NCBI GenBank assembly: GCA_963817375.1
Contig: CAWFOB010000006.1
Coordinates: forward strand, 496,001 to 560,000
Reading direction: 5' to 3'
From: JACVRM01 sp963817375
GTDB lineage: Bacteria; Actinomycetota; Thermoleophilia; Gaiellales; Gaiellaceae
DNA length: 64,000 nt
Part shown: piece after piece, positions 31,264 to 39,300 of the stretch
Numbering within the stretch: the stretch's first letter is position 1
How the letters are laid out: every line of letters starts with the position of its first letter
Position numbers and translations under genes: made by a program
Notes under the pieces: model-generated
The model's database searches: none
What the model saw: only the letters and a program-made list of their open reading frames with translations
Told to the model about the DNA's origin: nothing

Positions 31264-33352
31264 GGTCAAGACCGAGCTCGAGCTCGACGGCATGAGCTGC
31301 GCCTCGTGCGCCGCCGGCATCGAGCGGGCGCTCAACCGCCTCGACGGCGTCGAGGCCACCGTCAACTTCGCCACCGAGCGCGCCGCCGTCGCATTCGACT
31401 CCGAGCGCGCGTCGGTCGACGAGCTCGTCGGGGCCGTCGAGTCGATCGGCTACGGCGCGCGCGAGCACGCCCCGCTTGCCGCTGCGCCGCCCGACCGCCT
31501 GGAGCCGCTGCGCCGCCGCCTTGTCGCGGCCGTTGCCCTCAGCGTCCCGCTGGCCGTTCTCGCCATGGTCCCCGCAACGCGGTTCGACGGCTGGGAGTGG
31601 GTCGCGCTTGCCCTCTCGACCCCGGTTGTCTTCTGGGCCGGCGCCGAGTTCCACCGCTCGGCGCTCGCGAGCGCCCGCCACGGCGCCGTGGGCATGGACG
31701 CGTTGATCTCGATCGGCACACTCGCAGCCTGGACGTGGTCGGCGGTCGTGCTCGTCGGCGGCATCGACACCGACACCTACTTCGAAGTCGCCGCCGTCAT
31801 CACGACGCTGATCCTGCTCGGCCGCTACCTGGAGCTGCGTGCCAAGCGCCGCAGCGCCGGTGCGATCCGCGCGCTGCTCGAGCTCGGCGCGAAGGACGCG
31901 CGCGTCCTGCGCGGCAACGAGGAGGTGCTCGTTCCCGTCGACGACCTGGCCGTGGGCGACCGCTTCGTCGTCCGCCCCGGCGAGAAGGTCGCGACCGACG
32001 GCGTCGTCGAGGAGGGCGACTCGGCCGTCGACCTGTCCTTGCTGACGGGCGAGCCGGTTCCGGTCGAGGTCGGGCCCGGGAGCGAGGTTGCCGGCGCAAC
32101 CGTCAACACGTACGGGCGGCTCGTCGTGCGGGCGACCAGGGTCGGCGCCGAGACGGCGCTGGCGCAGATCGCCCGGCTCGTCGAGCAGGCGCAAACGGGC
32201 AAGGCGCCCGTCCAGCGACTCGCCGACCGGGTGTCCGCGGTGTTCGTGCCGGTGGTGATCGTGCTCTCGCTCGCGACCCTCGCCGGCTGGCTGCTCTCAG
32301 GCGCTGACGCCTCGACGGCGTTCGCCGCCGCCGTCGCCGTGCTGATCATCGCCTGCCCCTGTGCGCTCGGGCTGGCCACGCCGATGGCGCTCATGGTCGG
32401 GACGGGGCGCGGCGCGCAGCTCGGCATCCTCATCCGCGGCCCGGAGGTGCTCGAGCAGACGCGCAGCATCACCACGATCGTGCTCGACAAGACGGGCACC
32501 GTGACCGAGGGCGCGCTCGAGCTCGTCGACGTGCGGCTCCTGAACGGCGCACAGGTCGCGGAGGTCCTGCGCCTCGCGGGCGCGGTCGAGGCGGCGAGCG
32601 AGCACCCGGTGGCCCGCGCCGTCGCCGCCGCCGGGCGCGCCGAGGTCGGCACGCTGCCCGCGGTCGACGACTTTCGGAGCCTCCCCGGCTCCGGCGTCAC
32701 CGGCCGGGTCGACGGCCACCTCGTGGAGGTCGGCCGCCGCGACGGCGCCGTCACCGTCTCCTGGGACGGCGAGCCGCGCGCCACGCTCGTCGTTCGCGAC
32801 CGGGTCAAGCCGACCAGCGCCGAGGCGGTCGCCGAGCTGCGCCGGCTCGGGCTCACGCCCGTGCTGCTCACCGGCGACGCGCGCGAGCCCGCGGAGCGCG
32901 TCGCGGCCGAGGTCGGCATCGACCGCGTCCAGGCGGAGGTGCTCCCGGGCGGCAAGGCCGACGAGGTCCGGCGTCTCCAGGCGGCGGGCGAGGTGGTTGC
33001 GATGGTCGGCGACGGTGTGAACGACGCGCCCGCGCTGGCACAGGCCGACCTCGGCCTCGCGCTCGGCACCGGCACCGACGTCGCCATCGAGGCGAGTGAC
33101 CTGACGCTCGTCTCGGGCGACCTGCGTGCGGCCGCCGACGCGATCCGGCTCTCGCGCCGCACCCTCCGCACGATCAAGGGAAACCTCTTCTGGGCCTTCG
33201 CCTACAACGTGGCCGCCCTCCCGCTCGCCGCGGCCGGCCTGCTCGACCCGGTCATCGCGGCCGCCGCGATGGCGGGCTCCAGCCTCTTCGTGGTCACCAA
33301 CAGCCTGCGCCTGCGGCGGTTCCGCAGCGCCCGAACGGAAGGACGCGCATGA
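31262..33352 (+). CDS. copA: Copper-translocating P1B-type ATPase
   Basis: A 696-aa membrane pump exporting Cu(I). Order of parts: one N-terminal heavy-metal-associated domain with GMSCASCAAGI (Cys 13 and 16); eight predicted membrane helices; an actuator domain with SLLTGEPVPVEVGPG; the transport-site IACPCALGLATPMA (CPC near residue 365); the phosphorylation loop VLDKTGTVTEGAL (Asp near 409); the nucleotide domain EASEHPVARAV (HP motif); and VGDGVNDAPALAQADLGLAL. The CPC signature and the CsoR gene overlapping its 3' end indicate copper rather than zinc or cadmium. Expression is probably controlled by the operator at its start codon. Confidence 0.93.
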   Translation: MVKTELELDGMSCASCAAGIERALNRLDGVEATVNFATERAAVAFDSERASVDELVGAVESIGYGAREHAPLAAAPPDRLEPLRRRLVAAVALSVPLAVLAMVPATRFDGWEWVALALSTPVVFWAGAEFHRSALASARHGAVGMDALISIGTLAAWTWSAVVLVGGIDTDTYFEVAAVITTLILLGRYLELRAKRRSAGAIRALLELGAKDARVLRGNEEVLVPVDDLAVGDRFVVRPGEKVATDGVVEEGDSAVDLSLLTGEPVPVEVGPGSEVAGATVNTYGRLVVRATRVGAETALAQIARLVEQAQTGKAPVQRLADRVSAVFVPVVIVLSLATLAGWLLSGADASTAFAAAVAVLIIACPCALGLATPMALMVGTGRGAQLGILIRGPEVLEQTRSITTIVLDKTGTVTEGALELVDVRLLNGAQVAEVLRLAGAVEAASEHPVARAVAAAGRAEVGTLPAVDDFRSLPGSGVTGRVDGHLVEVGRRDGAVTVSWDGEPRATLVVRDRVKPTSAEAVAELRRLGLTPVLLTGDAREPAERVAAEVGIDRVQAEVLPGGKADEVRRLQAAGEVVAMVGDGVNDAPALAQADLGLALGTGTDVAIEASDLTLVSGDLRAAADAIRLSRRTLRTIKGNLFWAFAYNVAALPLAAAGLLDPVIAAAAMAGSSLFVVTNSLRLRRFRSARTEGRA

Positions 33353-33669
33353 CGACTCAGGACGTCGCCGCCGAGCCGGCCCACTACGGCTACCACGCCG
33401 ACAAGGACGCCCTGATCAAGCGCCTGCACCGCATCGAGGGGCAGGTCCGCGGCATCGAGCGCATGGTCTCCGACGACCGCTACTGCATCGACATCCTCAC
33501 CCAGATCGGCGCCGTCTCGACCGCGCTCGAGAGCCTCGCCTTCCGCATCCTCGACCAGCACGTGAACCACTGCGTGGCGGGCGCGCTCCAGTCCGGCGAC
33601 GAGGCCGAGGCGAAGCAGAAGACCGCGGAGCTGCTCGAGGCCGTGCACCGGTTCGTGAAGACGAGCTGA
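33349..33669 (+). CDS. csoR: CsoR-family copper-sensing repressor
   Basis: A 106-aa all-helical metal-responsive repressor of the CsoR/RcnR family. Its conserved core is KDALIKRLHRIEGQVRGIERMV. Copper ligands follow the Cys-His-Cys pattern: Cys in DDRYCIDILTQI, then His and Cys in LDQHVNHCVAGAL. Copper binding is expected to release it from the operator ahead of copA. The ATG overlaps the copA stop, so it is autoregulated in the same operon. Confidence 0.93.
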   Translation: MTTQDVAAEPAHYGYHADKDALIKRLHRIEGQVRGIERMVSDDRYCIDILTQIGAVSTALESLAFRILDQHVNHCVAGALQSGDEAEAKQKTAELLEAVHRFVKTS

Positions 33670-33733
33670 ACACCGAACTCCTATCCGGGACGGCACGGAT
33701 GCCTCGGGTGCGGTCCCCGCATACGACTGAGGC

Positions 33734-33970
33734 ATGGCCCCAACTGTTCCTGCTGCCGCGAACGGCCGACCGGCCGCTCCGGTTCCGACCCGGCGTGAGC
33801 TGTTCGCGCTCGCGGCCGTGCTCGCCGCGACCGTTCTGACCGCCGGGGCGGCGGTCAGCGGGCTGAGACGCACCCCGTCGCCGGCGCAGCAGTCGCCGCC
33901 CGTCGTCGATCAGATCATCCGGCAGGCGCCGGCCCCGGCGCCGCCGCGGCGCGTGGAGCCCGGCGACTGA
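33734..33970 (+). CDS. Small single-pass membrane protein, unknown
   Basis: A 78-aa product with an N-terminal cytoplasmic stretch (TRRELF), one hydrophobic helix (ALAAVLAATVLTAGAAVSGL) and a proline-rich tail ending VVDQIIRQAPAPAPPRR. The family is not recognised. Its stop overlaps the next start (TGATG), beginning a chain of overlapping genes that runs to the end of 36222. Confidence 0.5.
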   Translation: MAPTVPAAANGRPAAPVPTRRELFALAAVLAATVLTAGAAVSGLRRTPSPAQQSPPVVDQIIRQAPAPAPPRRVEPGD

Positions 33971-34197
33971 TGCGGACGATCTGGGCAGCCGTCATCTCGA
34001 CCTGGGCGCTCTGCGCCGTCGTCGCTTACCTCGCCTGGACGCGCCCGCAGCCCTCGCCCGCGCCCTCGGTGCAGAACGTGCCCGGCGCGGTCATCGTCAA
34101 GGGCAAGAACGGCAAGAGCCGCCTGGTCGTCCTCTCCGGGACGGGGACGGCGCCCACCCACGCGACGACGCGCACCTCGCCGGTTCCGGCCGGATGA
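33970..34197 (+). CDS. Small exported or membrane-anchored protein, unknown
   Basis: 75 aa: an N-terminal hydrophobic helix (IWAAVISTWALCAVVAYLAW), then an extracytoplasmic segment with PGAVIVKGKNGKSRLVVLSG and a Thr/Pro-rich end (THATTRTSPVPAG). It overlaps the following ferric-reductase-like gene by four bases. The position between membrane redox genes suggests an accessory subunit; nothing in the sequence proves it. Confidence 0.5.
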   Translation: MRTIWAAVISTWALCAVVAYLAWTRPQPSPAPSVQNVPGAVIVKGKNGKSRLVVLSGTGTAPTHATTRTSPVPAG

Positions 34198-34817
34198 GCT
34201 CGCTGCTCGCCGCGGGCACGCCGGTCGCGTGGCTGATCGCACGCGCCGCGGGCCTCGTCGCCTTCTCGCTGCTGACGGTCTCCGTGACGCTCGGGCTGAT
34301 GATGAGCACCAGGCTCCTTGCGCCCCGGCGCCAGAAGGAACTGCTCGGCTGGCATCAGACCCTGGTGTGGATGGCACTGGCGATGCTCGTCCTGCATGCC
34401 GGCGCGATCGTCCTCGACCCGGTGCTGCGCTTCGGTCTGCCGCAGGTCCTGATCCCCGGCGCCGCGCCCTGGCGCCCGTACACGATCGCTGCCGGGATCG
34501 TCGCCGGCTACCTGATGCTCGCGCTCGCGCTGTCCTTCCGCGTCCGGCGGCGGATCGGCCAGCGCCGCTGGCGGCTCCTGCACTATGCGTCCTTCGGCGC
34601 ATTCGCGCTCGCCCTCGGCCACGGGGTGCGCGCAGGAACCGACCTGCAGGGTACGGCGGGCCTCGTGTTCGCCGGCATCGCGCTGGCGCCTGTCCTGTGG
34701 CTCACCTACGCGCGGATCCTTATCCCCCGCGCGGCGCCCCGGCCGCGTGCGGCGCCCCGGCCGCGCCCGGCGCCTCCCGCTCCGGCCGGCAAGCGGGCAG
34801 AGGCGGTGCCGTCGTGA
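34194..34817 (+). CDS. Ferric-reductase-like transmembrane protein
   Basis: A 207-aa polytopic protein with six hydrophobic helices of the ferric reductase-like/YedZ cytochrome b type. Conserved histidines lie in KELLGWHQTLVWMALAML, LAMLVLHAGAIVLD, RWRLLHYASFGAFALAL and ALGHGVRAGTD, spaced as pairs that could hold two b haems. The C-terminus is a proline/arginine-rich tail of about 30 residues. It likely passes electrons across the membrane. The adjacent ApbE gene (GTGA overlap) hints at a flavin-dependent partner. Confidence 0.7.
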   Translation: MSSLLAAGTPVAWLIARAAGLVAFSLLTVSVTLGLMMSTRLLAPRRQKELLGWHQTLVWMALAMLVLHAGAIVLDPVLRFGLPQVLIPGAAPWRPYTIAAGIVAGYLMLALALSFRVRRRIGQRRWRLLHYASFGAFALALGHGVRAGTDLQGTAGLVFAGIALAPVLWLTYARILIPRAAPRPRAAPRPRPAPPAPAGKRAEAVPS

Positions 34818-35773
34818 TCGGCGCCCGGCTCATCCGCGAGTCGTTCCGGGCGATGGGCACGGAGTGCACCGTCGCCGTGACGGCGACCCGAGCTGACGAC
34901 GCGCGCGCGCAGCGGGCCCTGAACGCGGCGCGGCGTGAGATCGAGTCGTGCGAGCAGGCGCTGTCGCGGTTCCGCGGTGGAAGCGACCTCTCGCGCGTCA
35001 ACGCAGCCGGCGGAGCGTGGACGCACGTGGACGACAGGCTCGTCGATGCGCTCCGGGTCGCGCTCCGGGTCCGCGAGGAGACGAGCGGCCGCTTCGATCC
35101 GACGATCCTGCCCGCGCTCGTCGCCGCAGGCTACGACCGCTCGTTCGAGCAGCTGACCGAGCATCCGTCGGCAGCGCCCGACGGCTGGCGGCCGAGCGCG
35201 GCCGTCGACGTCGACCGGGCCGGCGGCCAGGTGCGGCTCGAGGCCGGCGCGGCCATCGACCTCGGCGGGATCGGCAAGGGTTTCGCCGCGACGCGGACGA
35301 TCTGGGCGATGCGCGAGGCATGGCTCGAGCTTCCCGGCGCGCTCGTCGACCTCGGCGGCGACATCGCGGTGTGGGGCCGGACACCTGAGGAAGGCCCCTG
35401 GTGCCTGGCGGTCGCGGATCCGCGCGCGCCGGCGCGGACGATCGCGACCGTTGCGCTCGCCGAGGGCGGCGCGGCCACCTCGGGCCCGGACCGGCGCCGG
35501 TTCGGGCCGGGTCGCCTCGCGCATCACCTGATCGACCCGGCGACCGGGATCCCGGCCGACCGCGGGCCGCTGTCGGTCACCGTGGTGGGCCCGGACGCGG
35601 CCGAGGCGGAGGGGTACGCGACGGCTCTCGCGGTCTCGCCGGTCGAGGACGCGCAGGCGTACCTCGCCCGCCGTCCGACGCTTTCGGCGCTGGTCGTCCC
35701 TGCGCGCGGCGCTCCATTCACTGTCGGCGCCCTGCCGCTCGTCGATTCCGACTCAATGGAGGTGGTCATATGA
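34814..35773 (+). CDS. apbE: FAD:protein FMN transferase (ApbE family)
   Basis: A 319-aa ApbE-type enzyme that attaches FMN covalently to a threonine of target redox proteins, outside the membrane in most bacteria. Seen: RESFRAMGTECTVAV at the N-terminus, EQALSRFRGGSDLSRVNAAG, TSGRFDPTILPALVAAGYD, AIDLGGIGKGFAATRTIW, LVDLGGDIAVWG and the catalytic/metal region HHLIDPATGIPADRGPLSVTV with a nearby Asp. No clear signal peptide is present. No protein with the usual DxxSGATxT acceptor motif was found among the neighbours. Confidence 0.9.
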   Translation: MIGARLIRESFRAMGTECTVAVTATRADDARAQRALNAARREIESCEQALSRFRGGSDLSRVNAAGGAWTHVDDRLVDALRVALRVREETSGRFDPTILPALVAAGYDRSFEQLTEHPSAAPDGWRPSAAVDVDRAGGQVRLEAGAAIDLGGIGKGFAATRTIWAMREAWLELPGALVDLGGDIAVWGRTPEEGPWCLAVADPRAPARTIATVALAEGGAATSGPDRRRFGPGRLAHHLIDPATGIPADRGPLSVTVVGPDAAEAEGYATALAVSPVEDAQAYLARRPTLSALVVPARGAPFTVGALPLVDSDSMEVVI

Positions 35774-36222
35774 CGCGCCGCACCTGGTGCACGTCCCTGA
35801 TCGCGGCGGCTGCGCTGGCGGCCGTCGCGTCGGCGTGCGGCGGTAGCTCTGGCGGCGGTAACTCGGCCGCCGACTTCGTCCGCCGCGTCACCACCGAGTT
35901 CTCCCGCGGCCAGTCCGGCCGGCTCTGGAACGAGCTCGTGCCCGCCGATCAGCGCGTCGTCACCCGCGCCCGATTCGTCGAGTGCCAGGCGAACGAGGGC
36001 TGGGATCTTCGGAGCATCAAGGTCCTCGATACGTACAGCGACCCGGTGGCCGTCGGTGCGAAGACGATCCCCGCGACGGCGGTGTCGGTCCGCGTGGCCT
36101 CGGACAACGGGGTGACGACGGCGACCATGCATGCCGTGTCCGTCGGCGGGGTATGGCACTGGCTGCTCCAGCCGTCCGACCGCAGCGCCTACAGCGCCGG
36201 CCGCTGCCCGCGCACCGGCTAG
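35770..36222 (+). CDS. Putative lipoprotein, unknown function
   Basis: 150 aa with a lipoprotein signal (TSLIAAAALAAVASACGGSS, lipidated Cys near residue 23). The mature domain (ADFVRRVTTEFSRGQSGRLW, VTRARFVECQANEGW, GVWHWLLQPSDRSAYSAGRC) has one Cys in the middle and one near the end. It looks like a small NTF2- or cystatin-like fold, but the family is not recognised. ATG 35770 overlaps the apbE stop, so it belongs to the ferric-reductase/ApbE gene string. Confidence 0.6.
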   Translation: MTRRTWCTSLIAAAALAAVASACGGSSGGGNSAADFVRRVTTEFSRGQSGRLWNELVPADQRVVTRARFVECQANEGWDLRSIKVLDTYSDPVAVGAKTIPATAVSVRVASDNGVTTATMHAVSVGGVWHWLLQPSDRSAYSAGRCPRTG

Positions 36223-36818
36223 CCGCCGGTCGCCGAGAAGTGCTGGTAGTCCTTGGGCTCGTGCCAGGCGCCGCCCCACGGCCAGCCGACCGCCGCGAAC
36301 GACCGCACGACGGCGTCGCCGGCGTGGATCATCCCGAGGCGCCAGCGGCTGCGGTCGAGGAACGCCCGCCCGGCCGGCGGCAGCACCTGACCCCGGCGGA
36401 TGTACGGGTTCTCGAGCGGGTTGATGTCGATCGCGAGCCCGTAGGCGTGGGCTGACCACGAGGTGCTGCCCTCGACGCGGCGGCAGTTGAACGCCGACGT
36501 GTTGTCGGCGGACATCGAGCGGCGGTCGTCCGCGCCATAGCGTTCGACGAGCTCCATGCGGCGGATCGGGAACCGCGCCGCATAGAGGCCGCGCAGCGCG
36601 CCGACGATCGCGGGCGCCGCACGCTCGGCGACGACGAGCTGCCCGGTGTGCACGCGCCGGTCGAAGCCCCAGTGCGTCACCGTCACGAGCCGGAGGTCGC
36701 TGCGGGCTACGGGGCAGCCTGGATGCCACGAGGTCAGGTGGTAGGCCGCCGGGATGGGCGTCACCCGCGCGTGGAATGTCGGCGCGGCGAGCGTGGCCAG
36801 GAGGGCGAGGATCCTCAC
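36219..36818 (-). CDS. Exported D-Ala-D-Ala carboxypeptidase-like protein (M15 family)
   Basis: A 199-aa protein with a short signal sequence and an M15C/VanY-like zinc peptidase domain. Zinc-site segments are STSWSAHAYGLAIDINPLEN (the His and Asp of SxxxHxxGxAxD) and EPKDYQHFSATGG (the final His ligand). It probably trims peptidoglycan peptides outside the membrane. GTG 36818 follows GATACT by 6 bases on the minus strand. It is convergent with, and overlaps by four bases, the lipoprotein gene. Confidence 0.8.
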   Translation of the reverse strand: MRILALLATLAAPTFHARVTPIPAAYHLTSWHPGCPVARSDLRLVTVTHWGFDRRVHTGQLVVAERAAPAIVGALRGLYAARFPIRRMELVERYGADDRRSMSADNTSAFNCRRVEGSTSWSAHAYGLAIDINPLENPYIRRGQVLPPAGRAFLDRSRWRLGMIHAGDAVVRSFAAVGWPWGGAWHEPKDYQHFSATGG

Positions 36819-36988
36819 GGCCCGAGTATCGCGCGGGAAGAAACCGGGCCGGGGCGGCGTCCTGAGGGCACGAAACTTCTCCCCGCGTGCGAGCGCCCTC
36901 CCTGGAGAGTGGACATCGCGGGGGTGCGAAACGGAATCGGGCTACGAGGCGGCCGCAGACTCGCGGCCGCCCCGCTGTTCCCTCAGAG

Positions 36989-37405
36989 CTAGCTCCAGAG
37001 CGCGATCAGCGCCTTGAAGACGGTCAGGTTCGGCACTCCGGCGGCCGCGCGCGTGATCTTCCACGACGTGCAGCTGCCGGTGTCGTTCACGGGCGACTCG
37101 GCCGCGCCGAAGATCGCGCCCGTCGACGAGATGTTCATCGTCGCCCACGTCTGCTGCAGGGCGTCCGCCGTGACCGCGTTCGAGCAGATGCTGTAGTCGA
37201 TCTCTGCGGACAGGACGTTCGTGAGCGTCTTGACCTGCTTCTGCAGGGTCGTGATCTGCTTCTGCATCGCCGGGAGCTTCTTCTGCAGCGCGGTGACCTC
37301 GGCCTGAAGCTTCTTCTCGGTCGGGGTAGGTGGCGCCGCGAAGGCGGGTGCGGCCAGCACCAGCCCCACGGCGAGGACGACCCCGACGGCAAGTATGCGT
37401 CTCAT
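36989..37405 (-). CDS. Exported coiled-coil protein, unknown
   Basis: 138 aa with a classical signal peptide (ILAVGVVLAVGLVLAAPAFA). A heptad-rich coiled coil follows (KKLQAEVTALQKKLPAMQKQ, ITTLQKQVKTLTNVL), then a globular tail with Cys in IDYSICSNAV and TGSCTSWKIT, probably disulfide-bonded. ATG 37405 has a GGGAGGGAGA ribosome-binding site. No family is recognised; the coiled coil suggests oligomerisation or a wall-associated role. Confidence 0.65.
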   Translation of the reverse strand: MRRILAVGVVLAVGLVLAAPAFAAPPTPTEKKLQAEVTALQKKLPAMQKQITTLQKQVKTLTNVLSAEIDYSICSNAVTADALQQTWATMNISSTGAIFGAAESPVNDTGSCTSWKITRAAAGVPNLTVFKALIALWS

Positions 37406-37501
37406 GTGGTTCTCCCTCCCGATTGCCTTGACGGCGTTGAGTCGTACAGGAGGCATCGGCTTGACGCAACAGGCCCGGCAGCCCTGGTAGGTTCCGCAGC
37501 C

Positions 37502-38086
37502 GTGCTGCTCGCGCTCTCGACCGGACACGAGATCGGGCTCGGCCTCGTCGCGCTTATCTTCATCACGTTCGCGATCCTGTCGTCGTTCGTGTTCCCGCGC
37601 CGGAACCCGAACTACCCGGGCAAGCGCCTCGGCCTTTTCCTCGGCGTCGTCGCGCTCCTGACGATCGCGCAACTCGCCGCCGTCGAGAAGTTCGCGGCCG
37701 AGTCGAAGGCGGCCGAGCCGTCGACGTCCACCACCACGACGACGACGCCGACCACGACCGGCGGCGCGCCCGCCGGCGACGCGGCCGCCGGCAAGACGGT
37801 CTTCACCTCGTCCGGGTGCGCGGCCTGCCACACGCTCAAGGCGGGGAACGCCACGGGCACGGTCGGGCCGAATCTCGACGAGACGCTCAAGGACAAGGAC
37901 GCGGCGTTCATCCACACGTCGATCGTCGACCCGAACGCCTACATCGCGCCCGGCTACCCGAAGGGCGTCATGCCCCCGAACTTCGGCACGCAGCTGTCGC
38001 CGAAGCAGATCGACGACCTCGTCGCGTTCGTCTACCGTCGACGCACGGGTAGCGCGGCGGGGGAACCGTGGTTCCCCCGGCGCTGA
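37502..38086 (+). CDS. Membrane-anchored c-type cytochrome
   Basis: 194 aa. It has two N-terminal hydrophobic helices (GLGLVALIFITFAILSSFVF, RLGLFLGVVALLTIAQLAAV), a Thr-rich linker (TSTTTTTTPTTTGG) and one class I cytochrome c domain. The haem motif is SSGCAACHTL (CxxCH) and the probable axial methionine is in PKGVMPPNFG. It would face outward and move electrons to a terminal oxidase or other acceptor; no oxidase genes are nearby. GTG 37502 is 8 bases after TAGGTT (37488-37493). Confidence 0.85.
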   Translation: MLLALSTGHEIGLGLVALIFITFAILSSFVFPRRNPNYPGKRLGLFLGVVALLTIAQLAAVEKFAAESKAAEPSTSTTTTTTPTTTGGAPAGDAAAGKTVFTSSGCAACHTLKAGNATGTVGPNLDETLKDKDAAFIHTSIVDPNAYIAPGYPKGVMPPNFGTQLSPKQIDDLVAFVYRRRTGSAAGEPWFPRR

Positions 38087-38175
38087 CGGAGAGGGCGGGA
38101 TTTGAACCCGCGACCCACCTTTCGGCAGGTACGCGATTTCCAGTCGCGCTCCTTAGGCCACTCGGACACCTCTCC
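38087..38175 (-). tRNA. tRNA-Ser (anticodon GGA)
   Basis: Acceptor GGAGAGG/CCTCTCC, anticodon loop CTGGAAA with anticodon GGA, a long variable arm (ACCTGCCGAAAGGTGGGT region), T-arm GCGGG-TTCAAAT-CCCGC, and discriminator G as expected for serine. CCA is not encoded. Confidence 0.95.
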
Positions 38176-38305
38176 GAGCGGGGCGATGATAGCCCGGCCC
38201 CCCGCGGCGACCGCTCAGGGTCTCGCGGCCGCGCCGGCGTCGGAATGACACTCGGGCGAATTTCCCTCGTATCAGGGATCAAGACCGGCCGCCGAGAGGC
38301 GTACG

Positions 38306-38497
38306 ATGGCGATTGAGATGCTCGAGTGCGCCGAATGCAAGATCGAGTCCACCGGCACGGCACGGGGCTGGCGCGCGCTGCTCGGGCTCGAGGACGATGA
38401 CACCGAGACGGTGGTCGTCCTGTGCCCCGAGTGCGCGGAGCGCGAGTTCGGCGAGGAGCGCCACGGCGACTCCTACCTCGGCGTCGACTGGGACTGA
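38306..38497 (+). CDS. Small zinc-ribbon-like protein
   Basis: 63 aa with two CxxC pairs, LECAECKIES and VLCPECAEREF, separated by about 30 residues (GWRALLGLEDDDTETVVV), which fits a small treble-clef or zinc-ribbon fold. It is acidic. GAGAGGC lies just upstream of the ATG. Function unknown. It is convergent with the SDR gene, with a bidirectional palindrome between them. Confidence 0.6.
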   Translation: MAIEMLECAECKIESTGTARGWRALLGLEDDDTETVVVLCPECAEREFGEERHGDSYLGVDWD

Positions 38498-38505
38498 TCA
38501 GTACC

Positions 38506-38534
38506 CGAGTTAGTGGCTGACAGCCACTAACTCG
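38506..38534. terminator. 14-bp palindrome with TAG in both directions
   Basis: CGAGTTAGTGGCTG, a single A, CAGCCACTAACTCG. The SDR stop codon (38529-38527) is inside the right arm. Same family as 6551 and 19473. Confidence 0.7.
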
Positions 38535-39300
38535 AGTCGGGCGTGACGTAGGCGGCGGTGAGCCCGCCGTCGACGAGGAACGTCGCCGCGTTCACGTACG
38601 ACGACTCGTCGCTCGCCAGGAAGAGCGCCGCGTCGACGATCTCGCGCGGCTTCGCGAGCCGGCCCATCGGCAGGTGGATCCGCCGCCGCTCGTAGGCGGC
38701 CGGGTCGTCGCCGAAGATCCGCAGCAGGAGCGGCGTCTCGACCGGCCCCGGGCACAGCGCGTTGACGCGCACGCCCTGGCGCGCGAACTGCACGCCGAGC
38801 TCGCGGCTCAACGACAGCACGGCGCCCTTCGAGGCGGTGTACGAGATCTGCGACGTCGCCGCCCCCACCAGCGCGACGAACGAGGCGACGTTGATCACCG
38901 AGCCGCCGCCACGGTCGAGCAGGTAGGGGATGCCGTAGCGGCAGCAGAGGTAGACGCCCTTGGTGTTGACCGCCTGCACGCGGTCCCAGGCGTCTTCCTC
39001 CGTCTCGAGGATCGAGTCGTCGTCCGCGGGCGAGATACCGGCGTTGTTGTAGAGGACGTCGATGCCGCCGTAGCGCTCGGCGGTGGCCGCATACATCGCG
39101 CGCACGCTCGCGGCGTCCGACACGTCGACGGTGAAGGGGAACGCCTCGCGCGCCTCGCCGGCCGTCTGCGCCGCCGCGAAGTCGTCCACGTCGGCGACGC
39201 AGACGGACGCGCCCTCGGCCGAGAACACGAGCGCCGCCTCGCGGCCCATCCCCGAGCCCGCTCCCGTGATCACGACGACTTTTCCGTCCAGGCGGCCCAT
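38527..39300 (-). CDS. Short-chain dehydrogenase/reductase
   Basis: A 257-aa classical SDR. NAD(P) binding: VVVITGAGSGMGREAALVF, with Asp in CVADVDD suggesting NAD preference; LYNNAGIS; catalytic Ser in SVINVASFVALVGAAT; Tyr-x3-Lys in ISYTASKGAVLSL; and CPGPVETPLL. It is closest in style to the 3-oxoacyl-ACP reductase/sugar-alcohol subgroup. It is the last gene of a minus-strand four-gene operon, overlapping the aldehyde dehydrogenase stop (ATGA). In this setting it may act on a hydroxy or semialdehyde product of amine breakdown. Confidence 0.88.
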   Translation of the reverse strand: MGRLDGKVVVITGAGSGMGREAALVFSAEGASVCVADVDDFAAAQTAGEAREAFPFTVDVSDAASVRAMYAATAERYGGIDVLYNNAGISPADDDSILETEEDAWDRVQAVNTKGVYLCCRYGIPYLLDRGGGSVINVASFVALVGAATSQISYTASKGAVLSLSRELGVQFARQGVRVNALCPGPVETPLLLRIFGDDPAAYERRRIHLPMGRLAKPREIVDAALFLASDESSYVNAATFLVDGGLTAAYVTPDSS

